The notes: generated by a model from the letters alone, not told the origin. Positions 29,565 to 39,081 are shown, numbered from the stretch's first letter. The stretch: 62,237 nt of DNA from Gammaproteobacteria bacterium (GCA_021774255.1 JAJFJF010000037.1:1-62237); one strand, 5' to 3'. Translations and numbers: made by a program.

Positions 29565-31037
29565 TTATCTCGGCAAAACTAAGGTGGCCACGACGCGATC
29601 GTCTTCTAATTTCAAACTCAGCTCACCTCCGTGTGCGTGAGCAATATTTTGTGCAATGCTTAAGCCTAAACCACTGCCTTCGGGGCGTTGCTGGGTTGAT
29701 TCTTTAAGTCGGTAAAAGGGGGCGAATGCTTTTTTTAATTCGGTGCTGTCAATCTGTTGAGTAGGCAGATTGCTAATGTTAATCACGAGTTGGTCTGGGG
29801 TATCGTTTAGCATGACCTTTACATCGCGGCCATAATAGACGGCATTTTCAAGTAAATTAGAGAGGCAGCGTTTTAATGAAATAAACTTGCCAAGATAAGC
29901 CGAATTGGTTTTGCCAATAATAATAAAATCGTATTTTGATTCTTTTAGCTCTTCCTTTAAGGTCTCGAGCAATGACATCATGTCAATATGTTGGGTTTTT
30001 TCTGTGTCTTCTTGGCCTCGCAATAACTCTAATGTAGAGAGGGTCATGCTCTGTAGGGCATGCAGTTCTTTGACAAATTTTTCTTTTATTTGCATTTCTT
30101 CTTTTGTCGTTGGCTTTATTTGATCGACATAAAGTTGAAGGCGAGTCAGCGGTGTTTTCAGGTCATGTGAAATGGCGGCCAGCATACGAGAGCGATCTTG
30201 AACAAAATGCGTCAGTTGTCGCTTCATTTTATTAAAGGCAGTCGTTGTGCGGCGGACTTCAATCGGGCCTGTTACGGGTATTTCAGGGGCATTGATATCT
30301 CGCCCGATGGCTTCCGCTGTTTCAGCGAGGTAGTTTAACGGCTTAATCATCCAGCGTGAAATAATGATAGATAATAACAGCAATAAAATAATGACCGAGC
30401 TGATCATGGTGATAGCAATGTTTCGAGCTTGTAGCGTTGACAAGCTAGCATAGTGAGAAAATTCAACCCATGCCCCATCCTGCAATTGGAAAGTCGCAAA
30501 GAGAAGTCTATATTTGAGTGCTTGAGCGTTGGGGATTTTTGAAAATTTTTCTTGCACATGAAGTGGGATAGTGGAGAGAAAATATTCTTGCTGGGCTCTT
30601 TCTCTTTGAACGATTTGGGGCAGTGTAAAATCGTCTATGTAAAAATAGGCTGGATAGTTAACATTGCCTTTTTTAATTATTTCTTTTTCAAGGAAGCGAT
30701 AGCCTAGTTGTGTTAACTTATTTTGTTCTTCGAGATCAAAACCACTTTCAGGCCAGTATGGAGGTGGGGTATCTGCATCATATAGCTGGACTCTGACGAG
30801 AGGATTCTCGACCATATCAATTAAAAATTGACGGTCGGATGCGGGCAATTCATTGAGCTGATTCACGATGGCGATGATGCGCTCAAAGGCTATTTTTGAG
30901 CTACTGGTACTGTATATCATCGGCTGGCCCATTTGAAATACAGTAATAGCGATTAATTGTGTGAGCAACGCAAGGCTCACGAGAAGAAGCGTTACTCGCC
31001 CAAGTAATGTTTTAGGGAAGTATCTCCGTTTTTTCAT
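29565..31037 (-). CDS. Sensor histidine kinase, EnvZ-like
   Basis: A 490-aa kinase with two membrane helices (about 12-36 and 208-228) around a sensory domain, then HAMP, HisKA with AAISHDLKTPLTRL (H291) and a HATPase domain. The N box (NLLENAVYYG) and G2 box (GSGLGLSIA) are present. The G1 box, usually DxGxGI, reads ISNLPTQQI, so the Asp that contacts adenine is missing. It may bind ATP poorly or in another way. The partner regulator gene lies 28 bases upstream on the same strand. Confidence 0.88.
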   Translation of the reverse strand: MKKRRYFPKTLLGRVTLLLVSLALLTQLIAITVFQMGQPMIYSTSSSKIAFERIIAIVNQLNELPASDRQFLIDMVENPLVRVQLYDADTPPPYWPESGFDLEEQNKLTQLGYRFLEKEIIKKGNVNYPAYFYIDDFTLPQIVQRERAQQEYFLSTIPLHVQEKFSKIPNAQALKYRLLFATFQLQDGAWVEFSHYASLSTLQARNIAITMISSVIILLLLLSIIISRWMIKPLNYLAETAEAIGRDINAPEIPVTGPIEVRRTTTAFNKMKRQLTHFVQDRSRMLAAISHDLKTPLTRLQLYVDQIKPTTKEEMQIKEKFVKELHALQSMTLSTLELLRGQEDTEKTQHIDMMSLLETLKEELKESKYDFIIIGKTNSAYLGKFISLKRCLSNLLENAVYYGRDVKVMLNDTPDQLVINISNLPTQQIDSTELKKAFAPFYRLKESTQQRPEGSGLGLSIAQNIAHAHGGELSLKLEDDRVVATLVLPR

Positions 31038-31065
31038 ATTGAGGGCTCGCCATAGGGGAAGCGGT

Positions 31066-31791
31066 TTAACGGATACGCTTCACAGGCACATCGAGCATAT
31101 AGCCTTGTCCATGCATGGTTTTGATTATTTTCCCTTTTGAATCGTTGAGGTGTTGACGTAGGCGGCCGACAGTCACATCAATGCTGCGATCAACAGGTGA
31201 AGCGTCGCGCCCATGGGTAAAGTTCATTAATTGGTCGCGGCTTAACAGGCGGTTGGGGTGTGTTAAAAATGCTTCGAGTAGCCTGAATTCAGTAGGGGTT
31301 AACGAGACGACTAAATCGTCTTTCGATGTGAGTGCTTGTGAGTCAAGATCTAACACCCAATTCGCAAAGGTGATCTTATTTTTTAACATGGCTTCACGCT
31401 CTTCACGGCCGGGGGCATCTGCACGCCGTAATACAGCATTAATCCGAGAAAGGAGTTCGCGAGAGTGGAAAGGCTTGACGATATAATCATCTGCTCCCAT
31501 CTCGATACCGAGCACACGATCAGTGGGCTCGCCACGCGCGGTGAGCATGATAACAGGGATATCGGATGCAGTGCGCAGTTCCCGGCAAAGTGTTAGGCCG
31601 TCTTTACCTGGCAACATGACATCCAAGACAATCAAATCAATCTCAGGGGAGAGCTTGGTTTGCATTTCATCACCATCCGCTGCGGTGGTGACTTCCAGAT
31701 TATTTTCACGCAGGTAACTTGCTAGTCCTTCGCGGATCTCTTTGTCGTCTTCAACGATTAAAATATGTGTGCTTTTTTTTTCTTGCGCCAT
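31066..31791 (-). CDS. OmpR-family response regulator
   Basis: A 241-aa regulator with an N-terminal receiver: ILIVEDDKEIREG acidic pair, phosphorylated D57 in LIVLDVMLPGKDG, and K106 in DYIVKPF. The C-terminal winged-helix Trans_reg_C domain reads LTPTEFRLLEAFLTHPNRLLSRDQL and ends with IKTMHGQGYML. It is transcribed before and with the histidine kinase at 29565-31037. It resembles the OmpR/EnvZ type, but the targets are not visible. Confidence 0.93.
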   Translation of the reverse strand: MAQEKKSTHILIVEDDKEIREGLASYLRENNLEVTTAADGDEMQTKLSPEIDLIVLDVMLPGKDGLTLCRELRTASDIPVIMLTARGEPTDRVLGIEMGADDYIVKPFHSRELLSRINAVLRRADAPGREEREAMLKNKITFANWVLDLDSQALTSKDDLVVSLTPTEFRLLEAFLTHPNRLLSRDQLMNFTHGRDASPVDRSIDVTVGRLRQHLNDSKGKIIKTMHGQGYMLDVPVKRIR

Positions 31792-31959
31792 TGCTTTGTC
31801 TGCCTCAATAAAATTAAATGGGTGACTTCAGAAGCCTCGCTACTGTAAAGTTTATATCAAAGTGCGCATTAATAAAAATGAATTCTAATAAAATCAATGC
31901 CCTTAAATCCTGAAGCCGTACTGGCTGGTGACAGGGTCAGGCATTTCTAATAATTGTTT

Positions 31960-33477
31960 TTATTCGGGGTTTTTCAAAGTAAAGAGCTCTTTTTCATGCT
32001 GCCCAAAATAATCAAGCGCATAATGCAGTTCTCCTTCCGTTTCAGCATGCAAAGTCAATATGGGTTGGTGTTTATCCAGCATTTCCCCTAAACGCACATG
32101 GTACTCAAGGCCTGCTGAAGGAGCACCAGGTGCGCCGGCTAATTTTGCTAATTTTGCTAAAATACGATTGTTAATCTGCTCAAAGCGACCAGCATGTTTA
32201 GCCGTGATTTCATGAGTAAAAGGTGCTTTAGTGAGCTTGCGCATACCGCCTTGGGCGCTACAAATCGCTTGAAATTTTCGCCAAGCGTTGCCATTTTCCA
32301 GTGTTTCTGTCGCGAGGGCCATTCCCATTGATTCACTTGCGACACTGCTCATTTCGAGTAGAGTGCCAGCAAAGGTAATAATTTTATCGCGTAATTGGGG
32401 CGGGGCAGTTTTGTGGTTTTGTAAGATAGCTAAAATATCTTGCGCCTCCAATACGGGCCCAATACCGCGTCCCATGGGTTGCATGCCGTCGGTCATCATG
32501 ACTTTAGTGTGAAGGCCAATGGCAGTCCCGACGGTTGTCAGCAGCGCTTCAAGATGCTGTGCCACTTCAAGGCTACGAATTTTGGCGGTGTCACCTACCG
32601 GAAAATCAATTAAAACATGTGTGGAGCCAGCCGCTGCTTTTTTGGATAAAATCGATGCAATGAGCTGGCCCTCGTTATCAATATCTAAGGCGCGCTCAAC
32701 ACCGATAATGACATCATCTGCTGGGCTAAGATTGACTGAGTTTCCCCAGACTAAACAGCCCCCTTCTTTTTCAACAACTCGCCGCATTTCAGCCAGGGTA
32801 AGCGAAACGGGCGCAAGCGTTTCCATGGTATCGGCCGTACCCGCGGGGGAAGTAATGGCCCGTGATGAGGTTTTGGGAATGGTTAAGCCGCATGCCGCTA
32901 AAATGGCAACGACCACAGGGGTGGTGCAGCTGCCAGGTAGGCCGCCGACACTGTGTTTATCCACCACCGGTTGAGTTGGCCAGTGCAGCTGTTCACCGAT
33001 GCTGACCATGGCTTTAGTCATGTAAGTGATCTCATCAACCGTGAGGCGATTATCCGTACAAGCCGTGACAAAAGCGGCAAGATGAATATCTTGGTAACGT
33101 CCACGGCTGATATCTTGAAAGATTTCTGTGAACTGCTCAAGGTTTAAGGCGTTGCCATAGACTTTCGAGCGCACAAAACTCAAAGAAAGAACAGGCAGTG
33201 GGTGAGCAAATGTGAGGTTTTCGCCTGAGCGGGCACCCAGTAATCGCCAAGCCGCTTCAGAAAGCCCCGCTTCATCAGGGGTCAGTAGATTGCTTGAAAC
33301 AGTATTCAATGTTGCCAAAATCTGTTTGTGTTTACTGATGATCTCCACTTGAGAGCGTGCGCGAAAACCTTCTGAACGACAGATGTTGCAGTCTTCACGC
33401 ATATAAACGATAGGCTCCTCATGAGTATCTATCCCCAAGCGTTTTGCTTTGAGTGTAGGAGGCTTAAATTTCGTCAT
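31960..33477 (-). CDS. Thymidine phosphorylase family enzyme (AMP-phosphorylase-like long form)
   Basis: A 505-aa glycosyltransferase-family-3 nucleoside phosphorylase. It shows DKHSVGGLPGSCTTPVV, SSRAITSPAGTADTME and the later phosphate and base-binding segments. It has an N-terminal extension of about 85 residues with a CNIC pair that short DeoA proteins lack; this long form resembles the archaeal AMP phosphorylase branch. It would release the base from pyrimidine nucleosides or AMP using phosphate. The substrate cannot be fixed from sequence. It is divergent from the ATPase gene, 79 bases away. Confidence 0.87.
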   Translation of the reverse strand: MTKFKPPTLKAKRLGIDTHEEPIVYMREDCNICRSEGFRARSQVEIISKHKQILATLNTVSSNLLTPDEAGLSEAAWRLLGARSGENLTFAHPLPVLSLSFVRSKVYGNALNLEQFTEIFQDISRGRYQDIHLAAFVTACTDNRLTVDEITYMTKAMVSIGEQLHWPTQPVVDKHSVGGLPGSCTTPVVVAILAACGLTIPKTSSRAITSPAGTADTMETLAPVSLTLAEMRRVVEKEGGCLVWGNSVNLSPADDVIIGVERALDIDNEGQLIASILSKKAAAGSTHVLIDFPVGDTAKIRSLEVAQHLEALLTTVGTAIGLHTKVMMTDGMQPMGRGIGPVLEAQDILAILQNHKTAPPQLRDKIITFAGTLLEMSSVASESMGMALATETLENGNAWRKFQAICSAQGGMRKLTKAPFTHEITAKHAGRFEQINNRILAKLAKLAGAPGAPSAGLEYHVRLGEMLDKHQPILTLHAETEGELHYALDYFGQHEKELFTLKNPE

Positions 33478-33556
33478 TTCTTTTACTGTTTAAACTATTT
33501 AATCTTCTTATAATGAAGTATAGATTACTATCAAAATATTATTTTTAGGTGATGGC

Positions 33557-36301
33557 ATGTCTCAAACAAAAGCCTCTGAGAAAATATCGCAATGGTACCA
33601 GTGCCAGTCGAATCAAGTTTTAGAACATTTTAATACCTCCAAAGAAGGTTTATCGAGCTCTGATTCTTCATTAAGACTAAAAAAATATGGTTTCAATCGC
33701 TTACCCCCGCCTAAAAAAATAGGTTTCATAGCGCGTTTATTATTGCAGTTTAATAATGTCTTAATTTACGTGTTACTGGGTGCCGCGGCCATTACAGGGC
33801 TGCTGCAACACTGGGTCGATACGGGTGTTATTTTAGGGGTGGTGATCATTAATGCGTTGATTGGCGTGATTCAAGAGGGCAAAGCTGAAAAAGCCTTGGC
33901 AGCCATTCGCGCGATGTTGTCGCCCTCTGCGATGGTGAAACGTGATGGTAAACGTCTTACCTTGCCAGCAGAACAATTGGTTCCAGGGGATATTGTATTT
34001 TTACAGTCAGGTGACAAGGTGCCCACTGATTTACGTTTGCTGACGGTTAAAAATTTAAAAGTGGACGAATCTGTGCTGACAGGCGAATCTGTACCGGTTG
34101 GCAAAACGGTCGATCCCATTGCGACAGAAGTCGCACTTGGCGATCGTGCCTGCATGGCGTATTCCGGCACGCTCGTGACCTATGGGCAGGCGGTGGGTGT
34201 GGTGATCGCCACGGGTAAAGACACAGAAATTGGGCGTATCAGTGAACTGCTGGGGCAAGTGAAGCTGCCGGTGACACCGTTGTTGCGTAATATCGCACGT
34301 TTTTCACGCTGGTTAACCGCGACGATCATTATGGTGGCAGGTTTGGCATTTATGTATGGTATTGGGTTGCGCGATTACCTGCCGGCAGAGATGTTTTTAG
34401 TGACAGTTAGTTTGGCTGTTGCGGCTATCCCAGAAGGGTTGCCAGCTATTATTAGCATTACCCTTGCGCTGGGTGTGCAGCGTATGGCTAAGCGCAATGC
34501 CATCATACGCCGCTTACCCGCAGTGGAGACTTTAGGGGCGGTCACGGTAATTTGTTCTGATAAAACGGGTACACTTACCTGTAATGAAATGACAGCGCAG
34601 AGCATTGTCATGAGTAATCAATCTATTGAAGTCAGTGGCGTAGGGTATGGTCCTAAAGGCGAATTTACTGATGAGGGCAAGCCAAAAGATGTTGCTGCTG
34701 ATCCTGCTTTGCGTGAGTTGGTGCAAACGGCGTTACTTTGTAACGACGCAGTATTGGAGCAGCGTGATGATGGATGGCGACTGCATGGTGACCCGACAGA
34801 AGGTGCACTCGTTACGCTTGCTATGAAAGCAAAGCTAGACCCCGCTTCTTTGCGTGAAAAATTATCCCGCATTGATGTTATTCCTTTTGAGTCTGAGCAT
34901 TGCTTTATGGCGACTTTGCATCGTGAGCCTGCTTCGCAAGGAGTGGTGTGTGTGAAAGGCGCGGTGGAGCGCTTATTAACGATGTGTGAGTATCAGCGTC
35001 ACGGGAATACCGATGTGCCGCTTGACCCAACATATTGGGAGCAGCAGACGCATGCACTAGCACGACGTGGGCAGCGTGTGCTAGGCATTGCGATTAAGCG
35101 AGACTTTTCTAAAGATGAACTGTCTCATGAAGACGTCACTTCAGGGCTTGTATTATTGGGTGTGGTGGGCATGAGCGATCCGCCGCGTGCTGAAGCCATT
35201 GCGGCCGTGGCAAAGTGCCAATCGGCGGGGATCACAGTCAAAATGATCACGGGTGATCACGCGATAACTGCACAAGCAATCGCTGAACAAATGAAACTGA
35301 GCCACACCAGCACGGTGCTCACGGGGCAAGATATTGATGCGGCGAGCGATGATGAATTATGTGACATTGTAATGAATGTCGATGTGTTTGCTCGTACGAG
35401 CCCAGAGCATAAATTACGTTTGATCCAGGCACTGCAAGCCAATGGTGCTGTCGTCGCGATGACGGGTGATGGTGTAAACGATACGCCCGCCTTGAAGCGT
35501 GCTGATGTGGGTGTGGCCATGGGGGGAAACAAAGGTACGGAGGTGGCCAAGGAAGCGGCTGAAATGGTGTTAACCGATGATAACTTTACCTCGATTGAGC
35601 ATGCAGTTGAAGAAGGCCGCGCGGTCTATGACAACATTAAAAAATCCATTCTTTTTATCTTGCCAACCAATGGAGGGCAAGCCTTCATTGTTTTGTTGGC
35701 CTTATTGTTTGGCTATGTGTTACCGATTACACCAGTGCAGATTTTATGGATTAACATGATCACTGCAGTGACCTTGGCTTTATCATTAGCATTTGAACCG
35801 CCTGAGAAAGATGTGATGATGCGCGTGCCGCGCGATCCTGATGAACCCTTGGTCTCACACTTTTTACTGTGGCGTATCATTTTTGTCTCGTTGATTCTTG
35901 TTGCAGGTACTTCTAGCTTGTTTTTATGGGGTATGGGACACGGTGATATTGATTATGCGCGTACGGTTGCGGTGAATACCTTGGTGATGTTTGAGGTGTT
36001 TTATTTGTTGAGTTCACGTTATATCCATGCGTCGGTTCTTTCAAAAGAAGGTTTGCTAGGCAATAAGTATGTATTATTGGCTATTGTGCTTGTTGTTTTC
36101 TTCCAGTTATTATTTACCTATACACCAAAAATGCAATATTTATTTGCGACGAAACCAATTGATTTAATCGCGTGGGTGTGGATTGTCTTGCTGGGCTCAA
36201 GTGTGTTTTTCTTGGTTGAATTTGAAAAATATTGCTGGCACTGTTATGAACGATTTAAACTAAAAAAACAGCATGAGAGGCAGGGTGAACTAAATGGCTG
36301 A
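33557..36301 (+). CDS. P-type cation-transporting ATPase (P2 class, CtpF/calcium-pump-like)
   Basis: A 914-aa pump. It has an N-terminal cation-ATPase domain, TGES actuator motif (175-178), PEGLP in the fourth helix (292-296), phosphorylated Asp in DKTGTLT (D335), the nucleotide-binding KGA motif, MTGDGVNDTPALK and a C-terminal group of helices. The sixth-helix motif reads NMITAVTLALSL, where calcium pumps usually have an Asp after Thr, so the ion is uncertain (Ca, Na/K or another). It heads a stress-like group with a UspA protein and an Hsp20 remnant. Confidence 0.92.
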   Translation: MSQTKASEKISQWYQCQSNQVLEHFNTSKEGLSSSDSSLRLKKYGFNRLPPPKKIGFIARLLLQFNNVLIYVLLGAAAITGLLQHWVDTGVILGVVIINALIGVIQEGKAEKALAAIRAMLSPSAMVKRDGKRLTLPAEQLVPGDIVFLQSGDKVPTDLRLLTVKNLKVDESVLTGESVPVGKTVDPIATEVALGDRACMAYSGTLVTYGQAVGVVIATGKDTEIGRISELLGQVKLPVTPLLRNIARFSRWLTATIIMVAGLAFMYGIGLRDYLPAEMFLVTVSLAVAAIPEGLPAIISITLALGVQRMAKRNAIIRRLPAVETLGAVTVICSDKTGTLTCNEMTAQSIVMSNQSIEVSGVGYGPKGEFTDEGKPKDVAADPALRELVQTALLCNDAVLEQRDDGWRLHGDPTEGALVTLAMKAKLDPASLREKLSRIDVIPFESEHCFMATLHREPASQGVVCVKGAVERLLTMCEYQRHGNTDVPLDPTYWEQQTHALARRGQRVLGIAIKRDFSKDELSHEDVTSGLVLLGVVGMSDPPRAEAIAAVAKCQSAGITVKMITGDHAITAQAIAEQMKLSHTSTVLTGQDIDAASDDELCDIVMNVDVFARTSPEHKLRLIQALQANGAVVAMTGDGVNDTPALKRADVGVAMGGNKGTEVAKEAAEMVLTDDNFTSIEHAVEEGRAVYDNIKKSILFILPTNGGQAFIVLLALLFGYVLPITPVQILWINMITAVTLALSLAFEPPEKDVMMRVPRDPDEPLVSHFLLWRIIFVSLILVAGTSSLFLWGMGHGDIDYARTVAVNTLVMFEVFYLLSSRYIHASVLSKEGLLGNKYVLLAIVLVVFFQLLFTYTPKMQYLFATKPIDLIAWVWIVLLGSSVFFLVEFEKYCWHCYERFKLKKQHERQGELNG

Positions 36302-36656
36302 TTCAGTTTTAATGCCGGTATTATCTGCGCCTGCGCCTGTGCGTGGTCCAAAATTAAACTTTACGCGTGGCGGTATTGAAATGATACACAGCAGTCGTGG
36401 GCGCGCCATTTTGTGCAGCTAAAAACACAATTTGCTGGTCAGCGTATTATGGATTGGTTAACAGGCGAGCCATTACCCAGGATATGTTACGCTAAGCTAA
36501 ATAGGCGACTTAGGATATATTGTGCAACAGGAAGCAAACCTCACAACGTCATTTTTATCCCACGATGCCCTTAAAACTTTATTAGATAAACTGCTGGATT
36601 CCTCGGAGGGGACTTGTGCAGCTTACTATGCTTATGCCGGTATCGCAGCACATTAG
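36294..36656 (+). pseudogene. Decayed region with two short ORFs after the ATPase gene
   Basis: Overlapping the ATPase stop, an ATG opens a 42-codon frame (36294-36422; MADSVLMPVLSAPAPVRGPK onward). Protein-like sequence (KTQFAGQRIMDWLTGEPLPR) then continues in another frame. A 44-codon frame from a GTG at 36522 ends at 36656. No product is recognised. The frame changes and lack of ribosome binding sites suggest one or more decayed genes; small functional ORFs are not excluded. Confidence 0.4.
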
Positions 36657-36668
36657 ATTGTGGACTTA

Positions 36669-36697
36669 TAGGCATTTTCACCTAATTCTTCTATAAT
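36669..36697 (+). promoter_or_regulatory. Probable sigma-70 promoter of the universal stress gene
   Basis: TAGGCA at 36669-36674, a 17-base spacer and a perfect TATAAT at 36692-36697, about 54 bases before the start codon at 36752. The -35 box matches TTGACA at four of six positions. Confidence 0.5.
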
Positions 36698-36751
36698 ATA
36701 GAGTGAACGAATGGATGGAAGTCGTTTTTGACTAATAGGAGAGAGTAGGTC

Positions 36752-37189
36752 ATGAGTCTTTACCAACATATTTTACTGGCAGTTGATTTAGCGGAAACGG
36801 GCTCTGAGCCCGCTGAAAAGGCGTTGGCTATTGCGCGCACGAGTGATGCGCGTTTGAGTTTGATCCACGTGATCGAACCCACCCCCTCTTATGGCACGCC
36901 GGGCGGCTTAATTGACGTGCTGGGGGCGATTAAAGAGCGCGCCATGGCAGAGGTGGATAAGTTCTGTGAAGACACGCACATGCCAGAAGGCGGTGTTCGG
37001 CGCGTGGAGATAGGCTCAGTCAAAAGCCAAATATTGTGGACAGCAAAAGAGTTGGAAGTTGACTTAATTGTACTCGGTAGTCACAGCCGCTATGGGCTTG
37101 CGCGTTTGTTAGGTTCGACCGCTAGCGCTGTTTTGCATGGTGCCCCCTGTGATGTGCTAACAGTGCGTTGTTCTGAACGGAAAATGTAG
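36752..37189 (+). CDS. Universal stress protein, UspA family
   Basis: A 145-aa protein with the single Usp fold: HILLAVDLAETGSEPAEKAL at the start and the nucleotide-binding GSHSRYGLARLLGSTASAVL near the end, followed by CDVLTVR. The G-2x-G-9x-G(S/T) ATP-binding pattern is present. AGGAGAG precedes the ATG. It sits between the P-type ATPase and an Hsp20 remnant, a grouping typical of low-oxygen or stationary-phase stress clusters. Confidence 0.93.
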   Translation: MSLYQHILLAVDLAETGSEPAEKALAIARTSDARLSLIHVIEPTPSYGTPGGLIDVLGAIKERAMAEVDKFCEDTHMPEGGVRRVEIGSVKSQILWTAKELEVDLIVLGSHSRYGLARLLGSTASAVLHGAPCDVLTVRCSERKM

Positions 37190-37219
37190 TCGCCTTCACC
37201 TAGAAAAGGAGACATACAA

Positions 37220-37306
37220 ATGGCCGTTACTCGTGTGTTAGAAATTACCATTCCTAAAACAGAAAAAACGCAACCACGCCGTATTAGTGCAGAAAGCGAA
37301 GATTAG
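37220..37306 (+). pseudogene. Hsp20 (small heat-shock protein) remnant, 28 codons
   Basis: A strong AAAGGAG site eight bases before the ATG leads into a 28-aa frame. After MAVTR it reads VLEITIPKTEKTQPRRI, which is the conserved end of the alpha-crystallin domain of Hsp20 (usually GVLTVTIPKTE followed by basic residues and I). Start and end of an hsp20 gene thus appear joined by a large in-frame internal deletion. Whether the short peptide is still made is unknown. Confidence 0.6.
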
Positions 37307-37428
37307 CCAAAAACACATTTTGAGTCTATACTTAAGTTAAGTATTTGCGATGAAGCGAGGTGGGGGATTGCCAACTTTGCTTTTTTTAGCAGATCAGTAA
37401 AAGTAAGTTAACTGACGGAAGGGTGGCA

Positions 37429-37719
37429 ATGAAATTTCATACTAAAGCATTTGCGTTGACCTGTGGTATTTTTTGGGGCCTCGGGATCTTTCTTTTAACA
37501 TGGTGGTTGATAGCCGTGGGTAACGCAGAAGGGCCCATGACGATTTTAGAGCGAGGCTATATCGGTTTCACGTTTACGCCCATGGGTAGCTTAATTGGGT
37601 TAGCATGGGGGTTTGTGGATGGCTTTATTGGCGGCGCTATTTTTGCTTGGCTGTATAATAAAATATCGGGTTGTTGGCACGGTGCTTGTCAGAAAGAGGG
37701 CAAGCAAAAAGCACAGTAA
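37429..37719 (+). CDS. Small membrane protein, two helices, holin-like annotation family
   Basis: A 96-aa protein from the ATG at 37429 (a GTG lies two codons earlier), preceded by GGAAGGG. Two or three hydrophobic segments (AFALTCGIFWGLGIFLLTWW, then IGLAWGFVDGFIGGAIFAWL) and a charged tail with Cys and Lys are visible. Similar small proteins are often labelled bacteriophage holin in bacterial genomes, but nothing phage-like surrounds it here. Function unknown. Confidence 0.7.
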   Translation: MKFHTKAFALTCGIFWGLGIFLLTWWLIAVGNAEGPMTILERGYIGFTFTPMGSLIGLAWGFVDGFIGGAIFAWLYNKISGCWHGACQKEGKQKAQ

Positions 37720-37740
37720 CCCTTGACTTTTTACCGTGGG

Positions 37741-37774
37741 AAAAACCTCGCATACATTAGTATGCGAGGTTTTT
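37741..37774. terminator. Bidirectional rho-independent terminator
   Basis: AAAAACCTCGCATAC, loop ATTA, GTATGCGAGGTTTTT and further T residues. The ten-base GC-containing stem has A and T tracts on both sides and lies between two convergent genes, so it can serve both. Confidence 0.93.
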
Positions 37775-37791
37775 TTTATGCCCCTCGCGAG

Positions 37792-39081
37792 TTAGTATGC
37801 CCCGAGATCGCGCAGTGCCTCTTGCGCGGCGCCCCGTAATGCAGAACTTGAGTTGGCTACCAGCTCGTAGTGTGCGATGGCGTCATTGCGTCGGCCTTGT
37901 GCGGCAGCGATTTCCCCAAGCATATAATGTGCGGTGGCATTGGGTAAGAGCTCATTACTCTTATCTAAGTCGCGCCGTGCTTTATCGTTCTCGCCAACTT
38001 TTTGATAAGCTAAGCCACGTTGTAGATAGAAGTAATAATAGGCGTCATTGCGTTTAATTGCTTCAGTGTAGGCCGCGACGGCTGCCTGGTAGTCTTTTTG
38101 TAGATAGCGGGTGTCACCTTGTAGTGCATAAAATTTTCCTTCGCGAGGCTCAATGCTAATCGCTTGCTGCGCAAGTTGATTGGCGCGGCTATAGTTGCGT
38201 TGGTTCAGTGAATTATATCCTTGCGTGAGATCTTGATAAGCAGGTTCGTCCGCTTTTACCCCCGCTATTTCTTTTTGGTATTCGCTGGCACCAATATAGC
38301 CGCCACGGGGCAAGGTTGTTGCGGTTTCACGATTCGCCGCAATACGTTCTTGTGAGGGAGGATGGGTTGCAAATAAACCTTCTAACCAATTAGATTCTCC
38401 TTGATTGGCTAGGCTCAAGAAAATTTCTTGTAAGGCGACGGCTTCTTGTGGGTCATAGCCTGCTTCTGACATCATTTGCATGCCATAATAGTCTGCTTCA
38501 CGTTCCGCTTCGCGTGTGTAACTTAAATTAAGTAGCTGCAGGCCGACGGCAGAGGAACCGACAATCACATTACCGTAAGTGCCCCCGACGCCGATGTCTA
38601 AGAGGCCTAGCCCCGTGCGATATAACAGGCCGCGCTCAACGTTTTTCGCGCCGTGACGGGCGGCCGCATGCACAATTTCATGTGCTAAGACAGCCGCCAG
38701 TTGTGCTTCATTATCAAGCGCGATAAGCAAACCACGGTTGATGGCAATTTTACCGCCTGGCAAGGCCCATGCATTGGGCACACTGTTATTAATCACAACA
38801 AATTCGTAAGGCAGATCGGGGCGATCGCTGACCTTGGCTAATTTTTTGCCCACGCGACTAACGTAATGTTGCACGCCGGGTTCAACGTTATAAGCGCCGC
38901 CTTGTGATTGCTGTGCAGGAAAATAGTTTTCTTTACCGAGTTCGATTTCTTGCTCTTCGGAGACGAGCTGGACTTCTGTCTTGCCGGTGACAGGATTGGT
39001 GCCACAGCCAACGAGTAAGCAGACCAGGACCAAGCTTAAGAAGGTATCAGTAAAAAAAGAGTGTGTTTGGGGCATAACCAT
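37792..39081 (-). CDS. M48-family metalloprotease lipoprotein with TPR repeats (BepA-like)
   Basis: A 429-aa protein with a lipoprotein signal (LLVGC, C26) and an M48 zinc site HEIVH (134-138) with downstream EREADYYG supplying the third ligand. TPR repeats follow from about residue 275. E. coli BepA (M48 plus TPR) degrades stalled outer-membrane proteins such as LptD in the periplasm; this architecture is similar, but the lipid anchor is more like LoiP. It is the convergent partner of the terminator at 37741-37774. Confidence 0.9.
   Translation of the reverse strand: MVMPQTHSFFTDTFLSLVLVCLLVGCGTNPVTGKTEVQLVSEEQEIELGKENYFPAQQSQGGAYNVEPGVQHYVSRVGKKLAKVSDRPDLPYEFVVINNSVPNAWALPGGKIAINRGLLIALDNEAQLAAVLAHEIVHAAARHGAKNVERGLLYRTGLGLLDIGVGGTYGNVIVGSSAVGLQLLNLSYTREAEREADYYGMQMMSEAGYDPQEAVALQEIFLSLANQGESNWLEGLFATHPPSQERIAANRETATTLPRGGYIGASEYQKEIAGVKADEPAYQDLTQGYNSLNQRNYSRANQLAQQAISIEPREGKFYALQGDTRYLQKDYQAAVAAYTEAIKRNDAYYYFYLQRGLAYQKVGENDKARRDLDKSNELLPNATAHYMLGEIAAAQGRRNDAIAHYELVANSSSALRGAAQEALRDLGAY

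Noticed and set aside
36473..36506. A sixth copy of the shared block (ATTACC...TGTTACGCTA).
   Set aside because: The first half is displaced by one base and the terminal AGA is missing, and no surface gene follows. It may be chance.
37429..37719. A prophage, suggested by the holin-like small membrane protein.
   Set aside because: No endolysin, integrase or structural phage gene is nearby, and the holin label for this family is doubtful.
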